Made by a program: the position numbers and the translations under genes
Assembly: GCA_023266715.1 (NCBI GenBank)
Contig: JAHFPK010000049.1
Span: forward strand, 1 to 13,433
Source: Hyphomicrobiales bacterium
GTDB taxonomy: Bacteria > Pseudomonadota > Alphaproteobacteria > Rhizobiales > Aestuariivirgaceae
Direction: 5' to 3'
DNA length: 13,433 bases
Notes under the pieces: model-generated
What the model saw: the letters and a program-made list of their open reading frames with translations, nothing else
Databases searched by the model: none
What the model was told of the DNA's origin: nothing
Shown here: positions 6,991 through 13,433 of the stretch, one piece after another
How positions within the stretch are numbered: position 1 is the first letter of the stretch
Layout: every line of letters starts with the position of its first letter

Positions 6991-7030
6991 CCCGAATCTG
7001 GTGTTTCCATTACCTGGGGTTAGATTCGGG
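6991..7030 (+). other. Perfect 9-bp inverted repeat upstream of the L,D-transpeptidase gene
   Basis: CCCGAATCT (6991-6999) pairs exactly with AGATTCGGG (7022-7030) across a 22-base loop. It ends nine bases before the ATG at 7040 and starts 35 bases after the preceding stop. No run of T follows, so it is not a standard intrinsic terminator. It could fold in the leader RNA close to the ribosome binding site or be a protein site on DNA. Confidence 0.5.
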
Positions 7031-7039
7031 GCTGAGATC

Positions 7040-7501
7040 ATGTTCAATCGATTCCCGTCTTTTGTCAGTTTTTTGCTGGCAATTATTTTCTGTTTTGCAT
7101 CACCTGTCGAAGCTAAACCATGGATTGCGTATGCGCCTGGCCCCGCGGTCAGCGTTGTCATTGATATTTCTTCACAGTCAATGTCAGTCAAGGTGCATGG
7201 CTGGTACTATGGGTATTGGAAGGTTTCAACGGCGCGGTCGGGCTATTACACGCCGCGCGGCACTTTCCGCGTCCAACGAACAGCGAAGGTTTATTACTCG
7301 CGGAAATACGACAATTCGCCGATGCCAAATTCCGTATTTTTCAAGGGCGGCTACGCCATCCATGGCAGCTACTATGTGAGGTCCCTGGGGCGACCCGCAT
7401 CGCACGGCTGTGTCAGGCTTCATCCTACCAACGCTGCAAGGTTATATAACTTGGTCCAGAAATATGGCTCAAGGTCGACCCGGGTCACGATTGTTGATTG
7501 A
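7040..7501 (+). CDS. Exported L,D-transpeptidase (YkuD family), 153 aa
   Basis: Cell-wall enzyme of the YkuD family. Such enzymes form 3-3 cross-links in peptidoglycan or attach proteins to it through a catalytic cysteine in the periplasm. The motif is clear: AIHGSYY (His108) and SHGCVRLHPTNAARL with Cys124, at the usual spacing. A signal peptide covers residues 1-25: Phe/Arg start, a hydrophobic stretch FLLAIIFCFASP, then cleavage probably after VEA. The ATG at 7040 is preferred over an in-frame GTG at 6983 because it gives a normal signal peptide. The mature domain is minimal and rich in tyrosine, with no extra binding module. The last 33 bases overlap the end of bluB on the other strand. 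Confidence 0.9.
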   Translation: MFNRFPSFVSFLLAIIFCFASPVEAKPWIAYAPGPAVSVVIDISSQSMSVKVHGWYYGYWKVSTARSGYYTPRGTFRVQRTAKVYYSRKYDNSPMPNSVFFKGGYAIHGSYYVRSLGRPASHGCVRLHPTNAARLYNLVQKYGSRSTRVTIVD

Positions 7502-8200
7502 AACCTTAAGTTCCTCACTGGCAGATTTTCCCCACTGGTCTTGAAACACCAGGGTTCGCAAATCGAGACGTTTGCGCCAGCCCTTGGCCTCAAGTTCTGG
7601 GGAAGCATGTAGTTCCCTGACCCAGCCGAGGCACAGATAGGCTATGGGCACCACGTGCTTCGGCAAATGCAGGATTTTGCTGAGGTCTGCGGTATTGAAT
7701 ATGCTGACCCAGCCCACGCCCAAACCTTCGGCGCGTGCTGCCAACCACAGGTTCTGCACGGAACAGACCGTGCTGTAGAGGTCCGTATCGCGGTTGTGGG
7801 TGCGGCCTAGCACAACAGGGCCACCGCGCTCGCGGTCGCAGGTGATGCACAGGTTGATGGGAGCAGCCTTGATGCCCTCAAGCTTGAGCGATTGATAGAG
7901 TGCACGTTTTTCGTCGGGAAAGAGGAGGGCTGCCTCCGCATTGGCCTTTTGGAAGGCGCTGTGGATTTGATCTTTCACGGCTTGTTCTTTGATAAGCAGG
8001 AAATTCCAGGGCTGCATGAAGCCTACGGACGGCGCGTGGTGCGCGGCAGTCAGGATTCGGGCGAGGATTTCATCGGGAATGGGATCGCTTAAAAACTGGC
8101 TGCGGACATCGCGCCTGGTGAAAATGGCGCGATAAACCACGCTGCGTTCCTCGTTGGAAAATGGTGCTACGGATGTGAGGCCGTGGGCTTGTTCTGGCAT
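7469..8200 (-). CDS. bluB: 5,6-dimethylbenzimidazole synthase BluB
   Basis: Nitroreductase-fold enzyme that fragments reduced FMN with oxygen to make 5,6-dimethylbenzimidazole, the lower ligand of cobalamin. Diagnostic blocks are YRAIFTRRDVRSQFL (23-37) with Asp31, APSVGFMQPWNF (56-67), and GVGWVSIF (161-168) with Ser166. Asp31 and Ser166 correspond to the residues shown essential in the Sinorhizobium enzyme. The ATG at 8198-8200 has AAGGGGAA (8206-8213 on the complement) before it. The cobalamin riboswitch upstream independently supports the assignment. The C-terminus runs about 18 residues past the usual DQWG-like end and overlaps the transpeptidase gene tail to tail. No other cobalamin gene is in the window. 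Confidence 0.95.
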   Translation of the reverse strand: MPEQAHGLTSVAPFSNEERSVVYRAIFTRRDVRSQFLSDPIPDEILARILTAAHHAPSVGFMQPWNFLLIKEQAVKDQIHSAFQKANAEAALLFPDEKRALYQSLKLEGIKAAPINLCITCDRERGGPVVLGRTHNRDTDLYSTVCSVQNLWLAARAEGLGVGWVSIFNTADLSKILHLPKHVVPIAYLCLGWVRELHASPELEAKGWRKRLDLRTLVFQDQWGKSASEELKVSINNRDPGRP

Positions 8201-8230
8201 CGTGGTTCCCCTTCGGATGCGATATGGCGA

Positions 8231-8254
8231 GGCACCGCCCTCCATGAAGGTGCC
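8231..8254 (-). promoter_or_regulatory. Hairpin between riboswitch and bluB (possible expression platform)
   Basis: On the minus strand GGCACC and GGTGCC form a 6-bp stem around a 12-base loop. The loop holds an ATG (8243-8245) followed by GGAGGG. That ATG is in frame with bluB and would add 15 residues. No T run follows, so a plain terminator is unlikely and translational control is the simpler guess. The normal bluB ribosome binding site lies outside the stem. Confidence 0.4.
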
Positions 8255-8261
8255 ACTTCTT

Positions 8262-8410
8262 TTGCCTGGCCGGTCTTCTGACTTCGGTTTCACCCCGTGC
8301 GGCGCCTTCCCGACTTAACGTCAGTGGCATATGCCGCCCGGTCCACCTTACAGCGTTGGGCACGTTACGGAATTTCACCGCATTCCCGATTCTCCGGCCT
8401 TTGCGGGCCG
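8262..8410 (-). ncRNA. Cobalamin riboswitch controlling bluB
   Basis: Read on the minus strand, the conserved elements of the cobalamin aptamer appear in order: GGGAATGCGGTGAAATTCC (around 8369-8387), GCTGTAAGG (around 8346-8354), GCCACTG (8322-8328), GGGAAGGCGCC (around 8302-8312), and the B12 box AAGTCAGAAGACCGGCC (8268-8284). GGCCGG (8394-8399) pairs with CCGGCC (8268-8273) to close the outer stem. The aptamer ends 67 bases before the bluB ATG. Adenosylcobalamin binding would be expected to lower bluB expression. The outer limits are approximate. Confidence 0.95.
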
Positions 8411-8511
8411 ACACCAAGCAAAAAGAGATTAGGGGATTGGCTCAGAACCGGCAAGGCCTTGATGCTGGTCAAAATTGTGAAGATTTTTTTGCTTCCCAAC
8501 AAAACGGGGCG

Positions 8512-8540
8512 GTGACAATCCGACCCCGATCTGTTACAAT
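8512..8540 (+). promoter_or_regulatory. Sigma70-like promoter of the flavin-monooxygenase operon
   Basis: GTGACA (8512-8517, 5 of 6) and TACAAT (8535-8540, 5 of 6) are separated by exactly 17 bases, and TG at 8532-8533 makes an extended -10. Transcription would begin near 8547, leaving a leader of about 78 nt before the first ATG. CGGGG (8505-8509) and CCCCG (8524-8528) flank the -35 as an inverted repeat and could be an operator. The rest of the 8411-8624 gap must also hold the bluB promoter on the minus strand, which I could not place. Confidence 0.6.
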
Positions 8541-8624
8541 CGTTTTGAGCTGAAGTCGGCAGGCAGTCAGCGAAATCGGTGTGTGCCATGAACTCTGAAC
8601 CCTAATCAGAAGGAGCCACACAAA

Positions 8625-9791
8625 ATGAAATTCGGATATTTTGCCAATGTAACCAACCGCCAGAACAAGCCGTTTGGCGCGTTGATGAAGGAACAAATTG
8701 CACTTGCGCAATACCTTGACCGTGCCAACTGGGATTCAATCTGGTACACGGAACACCACTTTTCCTATGAAGGCTTTGAGGTCGTTCCCAACCCGGTTTT
8801 GATGTCCACCTGGACTGCCGCCCACACCAGCCATATTCGCATTGGACAGGCGGCAAACATCATCACGTTCTGGCATCCCCTGCGTTTTGCCGAAGATATT
8901 GCCATGCTCGATCACATGTCGGGCGGGCGCATTGAAGTGGGGGTTGGCCGCGGTATCTATGGCAGGGAAGCGCTGCAGCTCAACAAGATGGCGGATACGC
9001 GTAACCCGGCGCAGAACTTCCGGATTTTCGCGGAAGCTTTGGAGGTTGTCCGCCGGGCCTGGTCGAACCAGTATTTCGAGTTTCAGGGCGAGTTTTTCAA
9101 ATTTCCTGATCCTGGTTTTGTCTGGGACCATGGCATGTCGCCGCGGAGTGCGGAATACCAGGACATGCAAACGCTGGAACTCAAGAAGCTTACGGTTGTT
9201 CCTCGTACCCTGCAGCAGCCAACGCCACCGATTCATCAGGTGGTAGACGGGCATCTGGCAATTCAGTATGCGGCGGAAAATGACATGGGCGCCATGATGT
9301 GGATCCCGCCGACCGATGCGTTGAAACCCAGGTTTGAACTCTATCGTGACAAGAAGGCTACGAAGGAGCAGCGCGAAGTAAAGCTCGGCGAAGGGGTAAG
9401 CCTGGTGCGCGATATGTTTTGCGCAGAAAGCAAGGCAGAGGCCAAGCGCCTGGGTGGCGCCGGCATTGTGGATTATTTGCGCTGGGTTTGCCATTGGCGG
9501 GGGCTTGATAACCACAGACATCTTGGCGAAGAATTGCCCAAGACGGAAAACAAGCTCAATTTGCTTTCGGTTGATTTTCTTGACGAGCGCAATCTCCTGT
9601 TTGGAACGCCTGACGAGATATCGGAGCGCATCGAGGAAATGATCGATGTACTGAATTTGCAAACACTTCTGGTATGGTCACATTTTCCTGGCGTTGGCCA
9701 TGATGTTGCCATGCGTTCGGTGAAGCTGTTCACGGACGAAGTGATGCCGCGATTCAAGGGCCGTGTCGGCCTGCACCAGGCGGCGGAGTGA
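8625..9791 (+). CDS. LLM-class flavin-dependent monooxygenase (388 aa)
   Basis: Bacterial-luciferase-like oxidoreductase that uses reduced FMN or F420 and, in the monooxygenases, oxygen. Family features are MKFGYFANV at the start, WYTEHHFSYEGF (40-51) with the paired histidines, HIRIGQAANIITFWHPLRFAED, and LDHMSGGRIEVGVGRG. The C-terminal part has the usual GTPDEI and HFPGVGHD-like segments. The ATG at 8625 has AAGGAG (8610-8615). It is the first gene of the six-gene operon; the next begins four bases after its stop. The alphaproteobacterial context favours FMN over F420, but this is inference. A separate flavin reductase would be needed and is not seen in the window. The substrate is unknown. 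Confidence 0.92.
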   Translation: MKFGYFANVTNRQNKPFGALMKEQIALAQYLDRANWDSIWYTEHHFSYEGFEVVPNPVLMSTWTAAHTSHIRIGQAANIITFWHPLRFAEDIAMLDHMSGGRIEVGVGRGIYGREALQLNKMADTRNPAQNFRIFAEALEVVRRAWSNQYFEFQGEFFKFPDPGFVWDHGMSPRSAEYQDMQTLELKKLTVVPRTLQQPTPPIHQVVDGHLAIQYAAENDMGAMMWIPPTDALKPRFELYRDKKATKEQREVKLGEGVSLVRDMFCAESKAEAKRLGGAGIVDYLRWVCHWRGLDNHRHLGEELPKTENKLNLLSVDFLDERNLLFGTPDEISERIEEMIDVLNLQTLLVWSHFPGVGHDVAMRSVKLFTDEVMPRFKGRVGLHQAAE

Positions 9792-9795
9792 GTTC

Positions 9796-10386
9796 ATGAA
9801 ACCGACTATTCGCAAGACCGTGACCTTCGTTGAGACAACATATCTTGAGGGAGGGAAGGTTCCGGATACACCTGTCGAAATGGCAGGCGTTGCCGCGGTG
9901 ATCCAGAATCCCTGGGTTGGGAGGGGTTTTGTCGAAAACCTTCGGCCTGAGATCCTGACCATGGCACCGGTGCTGGGGGATTTGCTGGTGCCGCTGCTGC
10001 TGGAACAACTTGGCGGGGGCGCGCGGATTGAGGCCTATGGCAAAGCCGCCGTGGTTGGGCTCAATGGTGAAATTGAACACGCCTCGGGCATCATTCACAC
10101 CTTGCGCTTTGGCAACAAGTTTCGTGAAGCGGTGGGGGGCAAGTCGTACCTTGCCTTTACCAACAAGCGGGGCGTTGCGGGTTCATCCATTCAAATCCCG
10201 ATGATGCACAAAACCGATGAGGGTTTCCGCTCGCATTACCTGACGCTGGAATTTGCAGTGCCTGACGCGCCGGGGCCGGATGAAATTCTGGTGGCCATTG
10301 GTGGGGCAACCACAGGACGTGCCTTCCCAAGGATCGGCAACCGCTACATGGACATGGAAGAACTGGCGGCGGAAAAGAAGGCGTGA
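9796..10386 (+). CDS. AA_synth (DUF1185) family protein, 196 aa
   Basis: Resembles the amino acid synthesis family (DUF1185). Recognised stretches are KTVTFVETTYLEGG near the start, AAVIQNPW (about 34-41), EAYGKAAVVGLNGEIEHASG in the middle, and AIGGATTGRAFPRIGNRY near the end. A structural member from Bordetella was described with a chorismate-mutase-like fold, and a link to amino acid metabolism was proposed from context; the reaction is not established. The ATG at 9796 is preferred because GGAG (9785-9788) lies seven bases before it. Its stop overlaps the next GTG by four bases. Being second in a catabolic-looking operon, it may act on the product of the monooxygenase. No export signal. 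Confidence 0.8.
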   Translation: MKPTIRKTVTFVETTYLEGGKVPDTPVEMAGVAAVIQNPWVGRGFVENLRPEILTMAPVLGDLLVPLLLEQLGGGARIEAYGKAAVVGLNGEIEHASGIIHTLRFGNKFREAVGGKSYLAFTNKRGVAGSSIQIPMMHKTDEGFRSHYLTLEFAVPDAPGPDEILVAIGGATTGRAFPRIGNRYMDMEELAAEKKA

Positions 10387-11183
10387 GCCATCAGGAGATT
10401 ATCCTGCGTGATGGCACCTGTGCCCGCTTGTCGGGTGCGGGGCCAGCGCTGATCCTGCTTCATGGTGTGGGGCTGAACCAAAACATTTGGGCGGAACAAG
10501 TAAAGGCTTTTTCTCCGATCCGCCAGATCATTACCTATGATCTTCTGGGTCATGGCAGAAGTGCTGCGGTTCCAGACAATGCCGCGCTGGGAGATTGGGT
10601 CCATCAGCTTGAGAAGGTTGTAGAGGAATTGAAGCTGGAGCGCTTTTCTCTCGTGGGGTTTTCGTTTGGCGGATTGATTGCGCAAGGCTTTGCGGCCAAA
10701 CATTCCGACAGGATTGAAAAACTTGTTCTCATGAGCACGGTTTATGACCGTAGTGAAGCGCAGAGGGTCAGTGTTTTGTCGCGGCTTGAGGTCGTCAAGC
10801 GGGAAGGGCCGCGCGCCACTATTCCAGCCGCACTTTCACGCTGGTTTTCCCCCCGATTTGCTGAGTCTCACCCTGATGTAATGAATTGTTATGAAGTGAT
10901 GTTGCACGGGAATGATGCAACCTCATTTTTCGCTGCCTATACGTGTTTTGCCACAGTTGACCAGGACTTGGTGGGAGTCCTTGCCAAATTCAACCGCCCA
11001 ACCCTGATCATGACGGGTGAACTGGATACGGGCTCAACGCCTGATATGGCGCGAAAACTGGCGGGGATGATTCTGGGGGCCGAGTATTCTATCATTGCCG
11101 GAGGGCGGCATTTGATGCCGGTGGAAATGCCCGATGAAGTCAATTCCGTGTTGCGCCGTTTTTTGGAGGGAGAACGCCCATGA
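10383..11183 (+). CDS. Alpha/beta hydrolase (266 aa)
   Basis: Alpha/beta-fold hydrolase with a full catalytic triad by motif: Ser94 in VGFSFGGL, Asp215 in TGELDTGS, His243 in GGRHLMP. The oxyanion-hole region is LLHGVG (25-30) and the DLLGHGRS block follows at 53-60. The overall layout resembles the enol-lactone or ester hydrolases of ring-cleavage pathways (PcaD and MhpC relatives), but the exact substrate cannot be told. GTG start at 10383 overlaps the previous stop (GTGA), and its own stop overlaps the next ATG (ATGA), so translation is coupled on both sides. Cytosolic. Confidence 0.93.
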   Translation: MSHQEIILRDGTCARLSGAGPALILLHGVGLNQNIWAEQVKAFSPIRQIITYDLLGHGRSAAVPDNAALGDWVHQLEKVVEELKLERFSLVGFSFGGLIAQGFAAKHSDRIEKLVLMSTVYDRSEAQRVSVLSRLEVVKREGPRATIPAALSRWFSPRFAESHPDVMNCYEVMLHGNDATSFFAAYTCFATVDQDLVGVLAKFNRPTLIMTGELDTGSTPDMARKLAGMILGAEYSIIAGGRHLMPVEMPDEVNSVLRRFLEGERP

Positions 11184-11725
11184 AGAAGTTGCTGAAAGCC
11201 ATTGTCTGGGTTTTGGCTGCGCTTGTTGTGATCTTTGTCGGTGGTGGTTATCTCTTGCCAAATGAAGTCACGCTACAAAGGCAAACGGTGATCAATGCGC
11301 CACCGAACAAGGTTTTTGCGCTTGTGGACGGATACAAACGTTTCAATGAATGGTCGCCCTGGGTAGAACTTGACCCCAAAGCCGTTTACACGTTTGAAGG
11401 CCCTGAATCAGGGATTGGGGCAAAAATGAATTGGGCATCCAATGATCCCGGTGTTGGGGCTGGATCACAGGTGATTAGGGAACATGTTCCAAATTCCCAT
11501 GTTGCCGTAGACCTTGATTTTGGCGAGATGGGCAAGTCCCAGGCCTATTGGGACTTGATGCCTGAAGGCAGCAGTACGTCTGCCACGTGGGGTTTCAAGA
11601 TGAAGCTTGATGGCCTGATGGACCGCTGGTTTGGCTTGCTGATGGAGCGCTTTATCGGGCCTGACTATGAAAAGGGCTTAGCCAAGCTGAAAGCGCTTGC
11701 GGAGAAAGAGGCAGTGAGTGGCTGA
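11180..11725 (+). CDS. Membrane-anchored SRPBCC (START-like) family protein, 181 aa
   Basis: A single hydrophobic segment spans about residues 6-26 (IVWVLAALVVIFVGGGYLL) after a basic MKKLLK start, giving an N-terminal anchor or uncleaved signal. A START-like ligand-binding domain follows: VINAPPNKVFALVDGYKRF (about 38-56), then NEWSPW, GIGAKMNW and a C-terminal helix (MERFIGPDYEKGLAKLK). These are typical of polyketide-cyclase/SRPBCC proteins. The C-terminal domain lies on the outer face of the membrane if the positive-inside rule holds. It is coupled by ATGA overlap to the hydrolase gene and overlaps the next gene by eight bases. A role as ligand carrier or sensor for the pathway is a guess. 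Confidence 0.85.
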   Translation: MKKLLKAIVWVLAALVVIFVGGGYLLPNEVTLQRQTVINAPPNKVFALVDGYKRFNEWSPWVELDPKAVYTFEGPESGIGAKMNWASNDPGVGAGSQVIREHVPNSHVAVDLDFGEMGKSQAYWDLMPEGSSTSATWGFKMKLDGLMDRWFGLLMERFIGPDYEKGLAKLKALAEKEAVSG

Positions 11726-13190
11726 GATCTTTCAACTTTATATTGATGGTGCGTTCTATGCGGCTGAGGGTGGAGCTACATTTGAAAGCATCGATCCTTC
11801 CACGGGAAAAATTTGGGCATTGATGCCGAAAGCCAGCGCGGCTGATACGGACAGGGCGGTTCGTGCGGCGCATGCGGCTTTCACTAATGGGACGTGGTCC
11901 GCACTGACGGCTACGGCGCGAGGCAAGCTGCTGTATAAACTGGCAGAGCTTGTGGCGCGCGATGCGCCCATTATTGCCGAGCTTGAAACGCGCGACACGG
12001 GCAAGGTGATCCGTGAGACGAAGGCGGTCACGGGCTATGTGGCCGAGTTCTATCGCTACTTCGCGGGGCTTGCCGACAAGATTGAAGGCGCAACCCTTCC
12101 CATCGACAAGCCGGATTTGGAAGTATTAACCCGGCGCGAACCCCTAGGCGTTGTTGCGGCCGTTGTGCCATGGAACTCGCAGATGTTTCTCACCTCCACA
12201 AAATTGGGGCCGGCCTTGGCTGCGGGCAACACGGTGGTTCTCAAGGCCTCGGAAGACGGGCCAGCGCCGCTCTTGCATTTCGCCAAGCTCATTCACGAGG
12301 CCGGATTCCCTGCGGGCGTTGTGAACGTCATTACGGGTCTTGGTGCAGACTGCGGACAGGTTCTGACTTCTCATCCGTTGGTGGCGCGGGTAGCCTTTAC
12401 GGGCGGGCCTGACACTGCGCGCCATGTGGTGCGCAATACGGCGGCGAATTTTGCGGTGACGACTTTGGAGCTGGGCGGCAAATCTCCGGTGGTTGTGTTC
12501 GATGATGCCAATCTGGACTCCGCCTTGAACGGTGTGATCGCCGGCATCTGGGGTGCCACGGGGCAATCCTGCGTGGCGGGATCGCGTTTGCTCATTCATG
12601 ACTCCATTCATGATGCATTTGTGGCCAAACTGGCACGACGGGCGGGCGAAATCAAGATTGGCGCGCCCCTTGATATGGCAACTGAAATTGGGCCGCTTGC
12701 CACGCTACGGCAATTGCAGCGGGTTGAAAAATTGATCGCTGATAGTGTAGCGGCAGGGGCGACGCTGGTAACAGGGGGCAAGGCCCGGAGTGGGAAGGGC
12801 TATTATTTTGAGCCCACCATTCTTCTTGCACCCTCAGCTGAATTGCCATGCGTGCGCGAAGAATTTTTTGGACCGGTGCTGTCGGTACTCAAATTCAAAA
12901 CGGAAGATGAGGCGGTGGCTTTGGCCAATGGCACGAACTATGCATTTGCGGCAGGCATTTTCACGCAGAATTTGGGGCGCGCCCATCGGCTGTCGAAGAA
13001 AATCAATGCGGGCGTTGTCTGGGTGAATACTTACCGGGCGATTTCTCCTATCGTTCCCTTGGGCGGCAATGGCTATACCGGTTATGGCCGTGAAGCAGGC
13101 TTGGATTCGATACGCGATTACACGCGCACAAAATCAATCTGGATCAATACATCGGATGTGCCAATGGCTGATCCTTTTGTCATGAGGTAG
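11718..13190 (+). CDS. NAD(P)-dependent aldehyde dehydrogenase (490 aa)
   Basis: Standard-length member of the aldehyde dehydrogenase superfamily, oxidising an aldehyde to the acid. Key residues are in place: Asn153 in VVPWNSQ, Lys176 in VLKASED, the FTGG turn (227-230), general base Glu251 in TLELGGKSP, and nucleophile Cys285 in GATGQSCVAGSR. The C-terminal REEFFGPVLSV and ANGTNYAFAAGIF blocks are also typical. GTG start at 11718 is inside the end of the SRPBCC gene (8-bp overlap), with GGAG and AGAGG stretches upstream. The next gene follows after two bases. Substrate unknown; probably a pathway intermediate of this operon. Confidence 0.96.
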   Translation: MAEIFQLYIDGAFYAAEGGATFESIDPSTGKIWALMPKASAADTDRAVRAAHAAFTNGTWSALTATARGKLLYKLAELVARDAPIIAELETRDTGKVIRETKAVTGYVAEFYRYFAGLADKIEGATLPIDKPDLEVLTRREPLGVVAAVVPWNSQMFLTSTKLGPALAAGNTVVLKASEDGPAPLLHFAKLIHEAGFPAGVVNVITGLGADCGQVLTSHPLVARVAFTGGPDTARHVVRNTAANFAVTTLELGGKSPVVVFDDANLDSALNGVIAGIWGATGQSCVAGSRLLIHDSIHDAFVAKLARRAGEIKIGAPLDMATEIGPLATLRQLQRVEKLIADSVAAGATLVTGGKARSGKGYYFEPTILLAPSAELPCVREEFFGPVLSVLKFKTEDEAVALANGTNYAFAAGIFTQNLGRAHRLSKKINAGVVWVNTYRAISPIVPLGGNGYTGYGREAGLDSIRDYTRTKSIWINTSDVPMADPFVMR

Positions 13191-13192
13191 AA

Positions 13193-13433
13193 ATGAGAAC
13201 AGCTTTGATCACTGGGGGCGCACAAGGCATTGGCGCTGCAGTGGCGCGGCAATTCCTGGCTGGTGGTTTTTCCGGTGTCATGCTGGTTGACCGCAACCAG
13301 GACAGGCTTTCGGCAACACAAAGGAATTTGGGCAAGGGCGCAGAAGTTTTTGCCGGCGATCTGCGTGAGCTCAATACAATCACGGGCTCCGTCGCCAAGG
13401 CAATGAAAAGTTTTGGCCGACTTGATGTTCTCG
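13193..13433 (+). CDS. SDR-family oxidoreductase, N-terminal part, cut by the window edge
   Basis: The first 80 residues of a short-chain dehydrogenase/reductase. The Rossmann motif TGGAQGIG is at 7-14, an acidic residue ends the second strand (Asp33 in MLVDRN), which favours NAD over NADP, and AGDL (54-57) follows. The active-site Tyr and Lys lie beyond the window. The ATG is two bases after the aldehyde dehydrogenase stop and GAGG lies at 13184-13187. It fits an alcohol-to-carbonyl step feeding the dehydrogenase before it, which is inference from order. Confidence 0.9.
   Translation, partial: MRTALITGGAQGIGAAVARQFLAGGFSGVMLVDRNQDRLSATQRNLGKGAEVFAGDLRELNTITGSVAKAMKSFGRLDVL

Noticed and set aside
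8411..8480. Minus-strand promoter for bluB
   Set aside because: The best pair, TTGCCG with TAATCT, matches the consensus poorly, so no site is called although a promoter must lie here.
8736..9662. 308-codon minus-strand frame
   Set aside because: Antisense to the flavin monooxygenase, with no recognisable domain or start signal.
8625..9791. RutA (pyrimidine monooxygenase) paired with the RutB-like gene at 1862
   Set aside because: The genes are about 6 kb apart with unrelated operons between, and the protein matches general luciferase-like monooxygenases more than RutA.

Overview
The window reads as a piece of alphaproteobacterial chromosome, probably Hyphomicrobiales (Rhizobiales). The reasons are a gene for the alphaproteobacterial F1-ATPase zeta-type inhibitor (DUF1476) divergent from purC, a compact purC-purS-purQ operon, bluB behind a cobalamin riboswitch, and a mosaic intergenic palindrome of a kind common in this class. 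The assignment is inference from gene content; the species cannot be named. Coding density is high and no tRNA, rRNA, CRISPR array, transposase or integrase was seen.

Left part (1-4373, mostly minus strand): purC, purS and purQ run leftward as a purine operon, with a REP-like paired palindrome between purC and purS. Further left is a large TPR protein gene with a histidine-rich central motif. Between purQ and the TPR gene sits a plus-strand gene for a RutB-like cysteine hydrolase. It is flanked by two direct 52-bp copies of the purQ 3' end (46/52 identical). One copy is the true purQ tail and the other is an orphan relic, so the hydrolase gene appears to have been inserted at, or recombined into, the end of purQ. 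The expected purL does not follow purQ.

Middle (4374-7501, plus strand): the zeta-type ATPase inhibitor, a HpcH/HpaI-family aldolase that starts with TTG directly at the preceding stop codon, a nicotinate phosphoribosyltransferase-like enzyme, and a small exported L,D-transpeptidase preceded by a perfect 9-bp inverted repeat.

7469-8410 (minus strand): bluB (lower-ligand synthesis for vitamin B12) under a well-formed cobalamin riboswitch. The bluB tail overlaps the tail of the transpeptidase gene by 33 bp.

Right part (8512-13433, plus strand): a strong sigma70-like promoter with extended -10 drives six tightly packed genes: luciferase-like flavin monooxygenase, AA_synth (DUF1185) protein, alpha/beta hydrolase, membrane-anchored SRPBCC protein, aldehyde dehydrogenase, and an SDR dehydrogenase cut by the window edge. 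Gaps are 4 bp or less or the genes overlap. The enzyme set (monooxygenase, hydrolase, alcohol dehydrogenase, aldehyde dehydrogenase) fits a catabolic pathway, possibly oxygenative opening of a cyclic ketone or similar compound. The substrate is unknown, and this operon is the best candidate here for an undescribed system.
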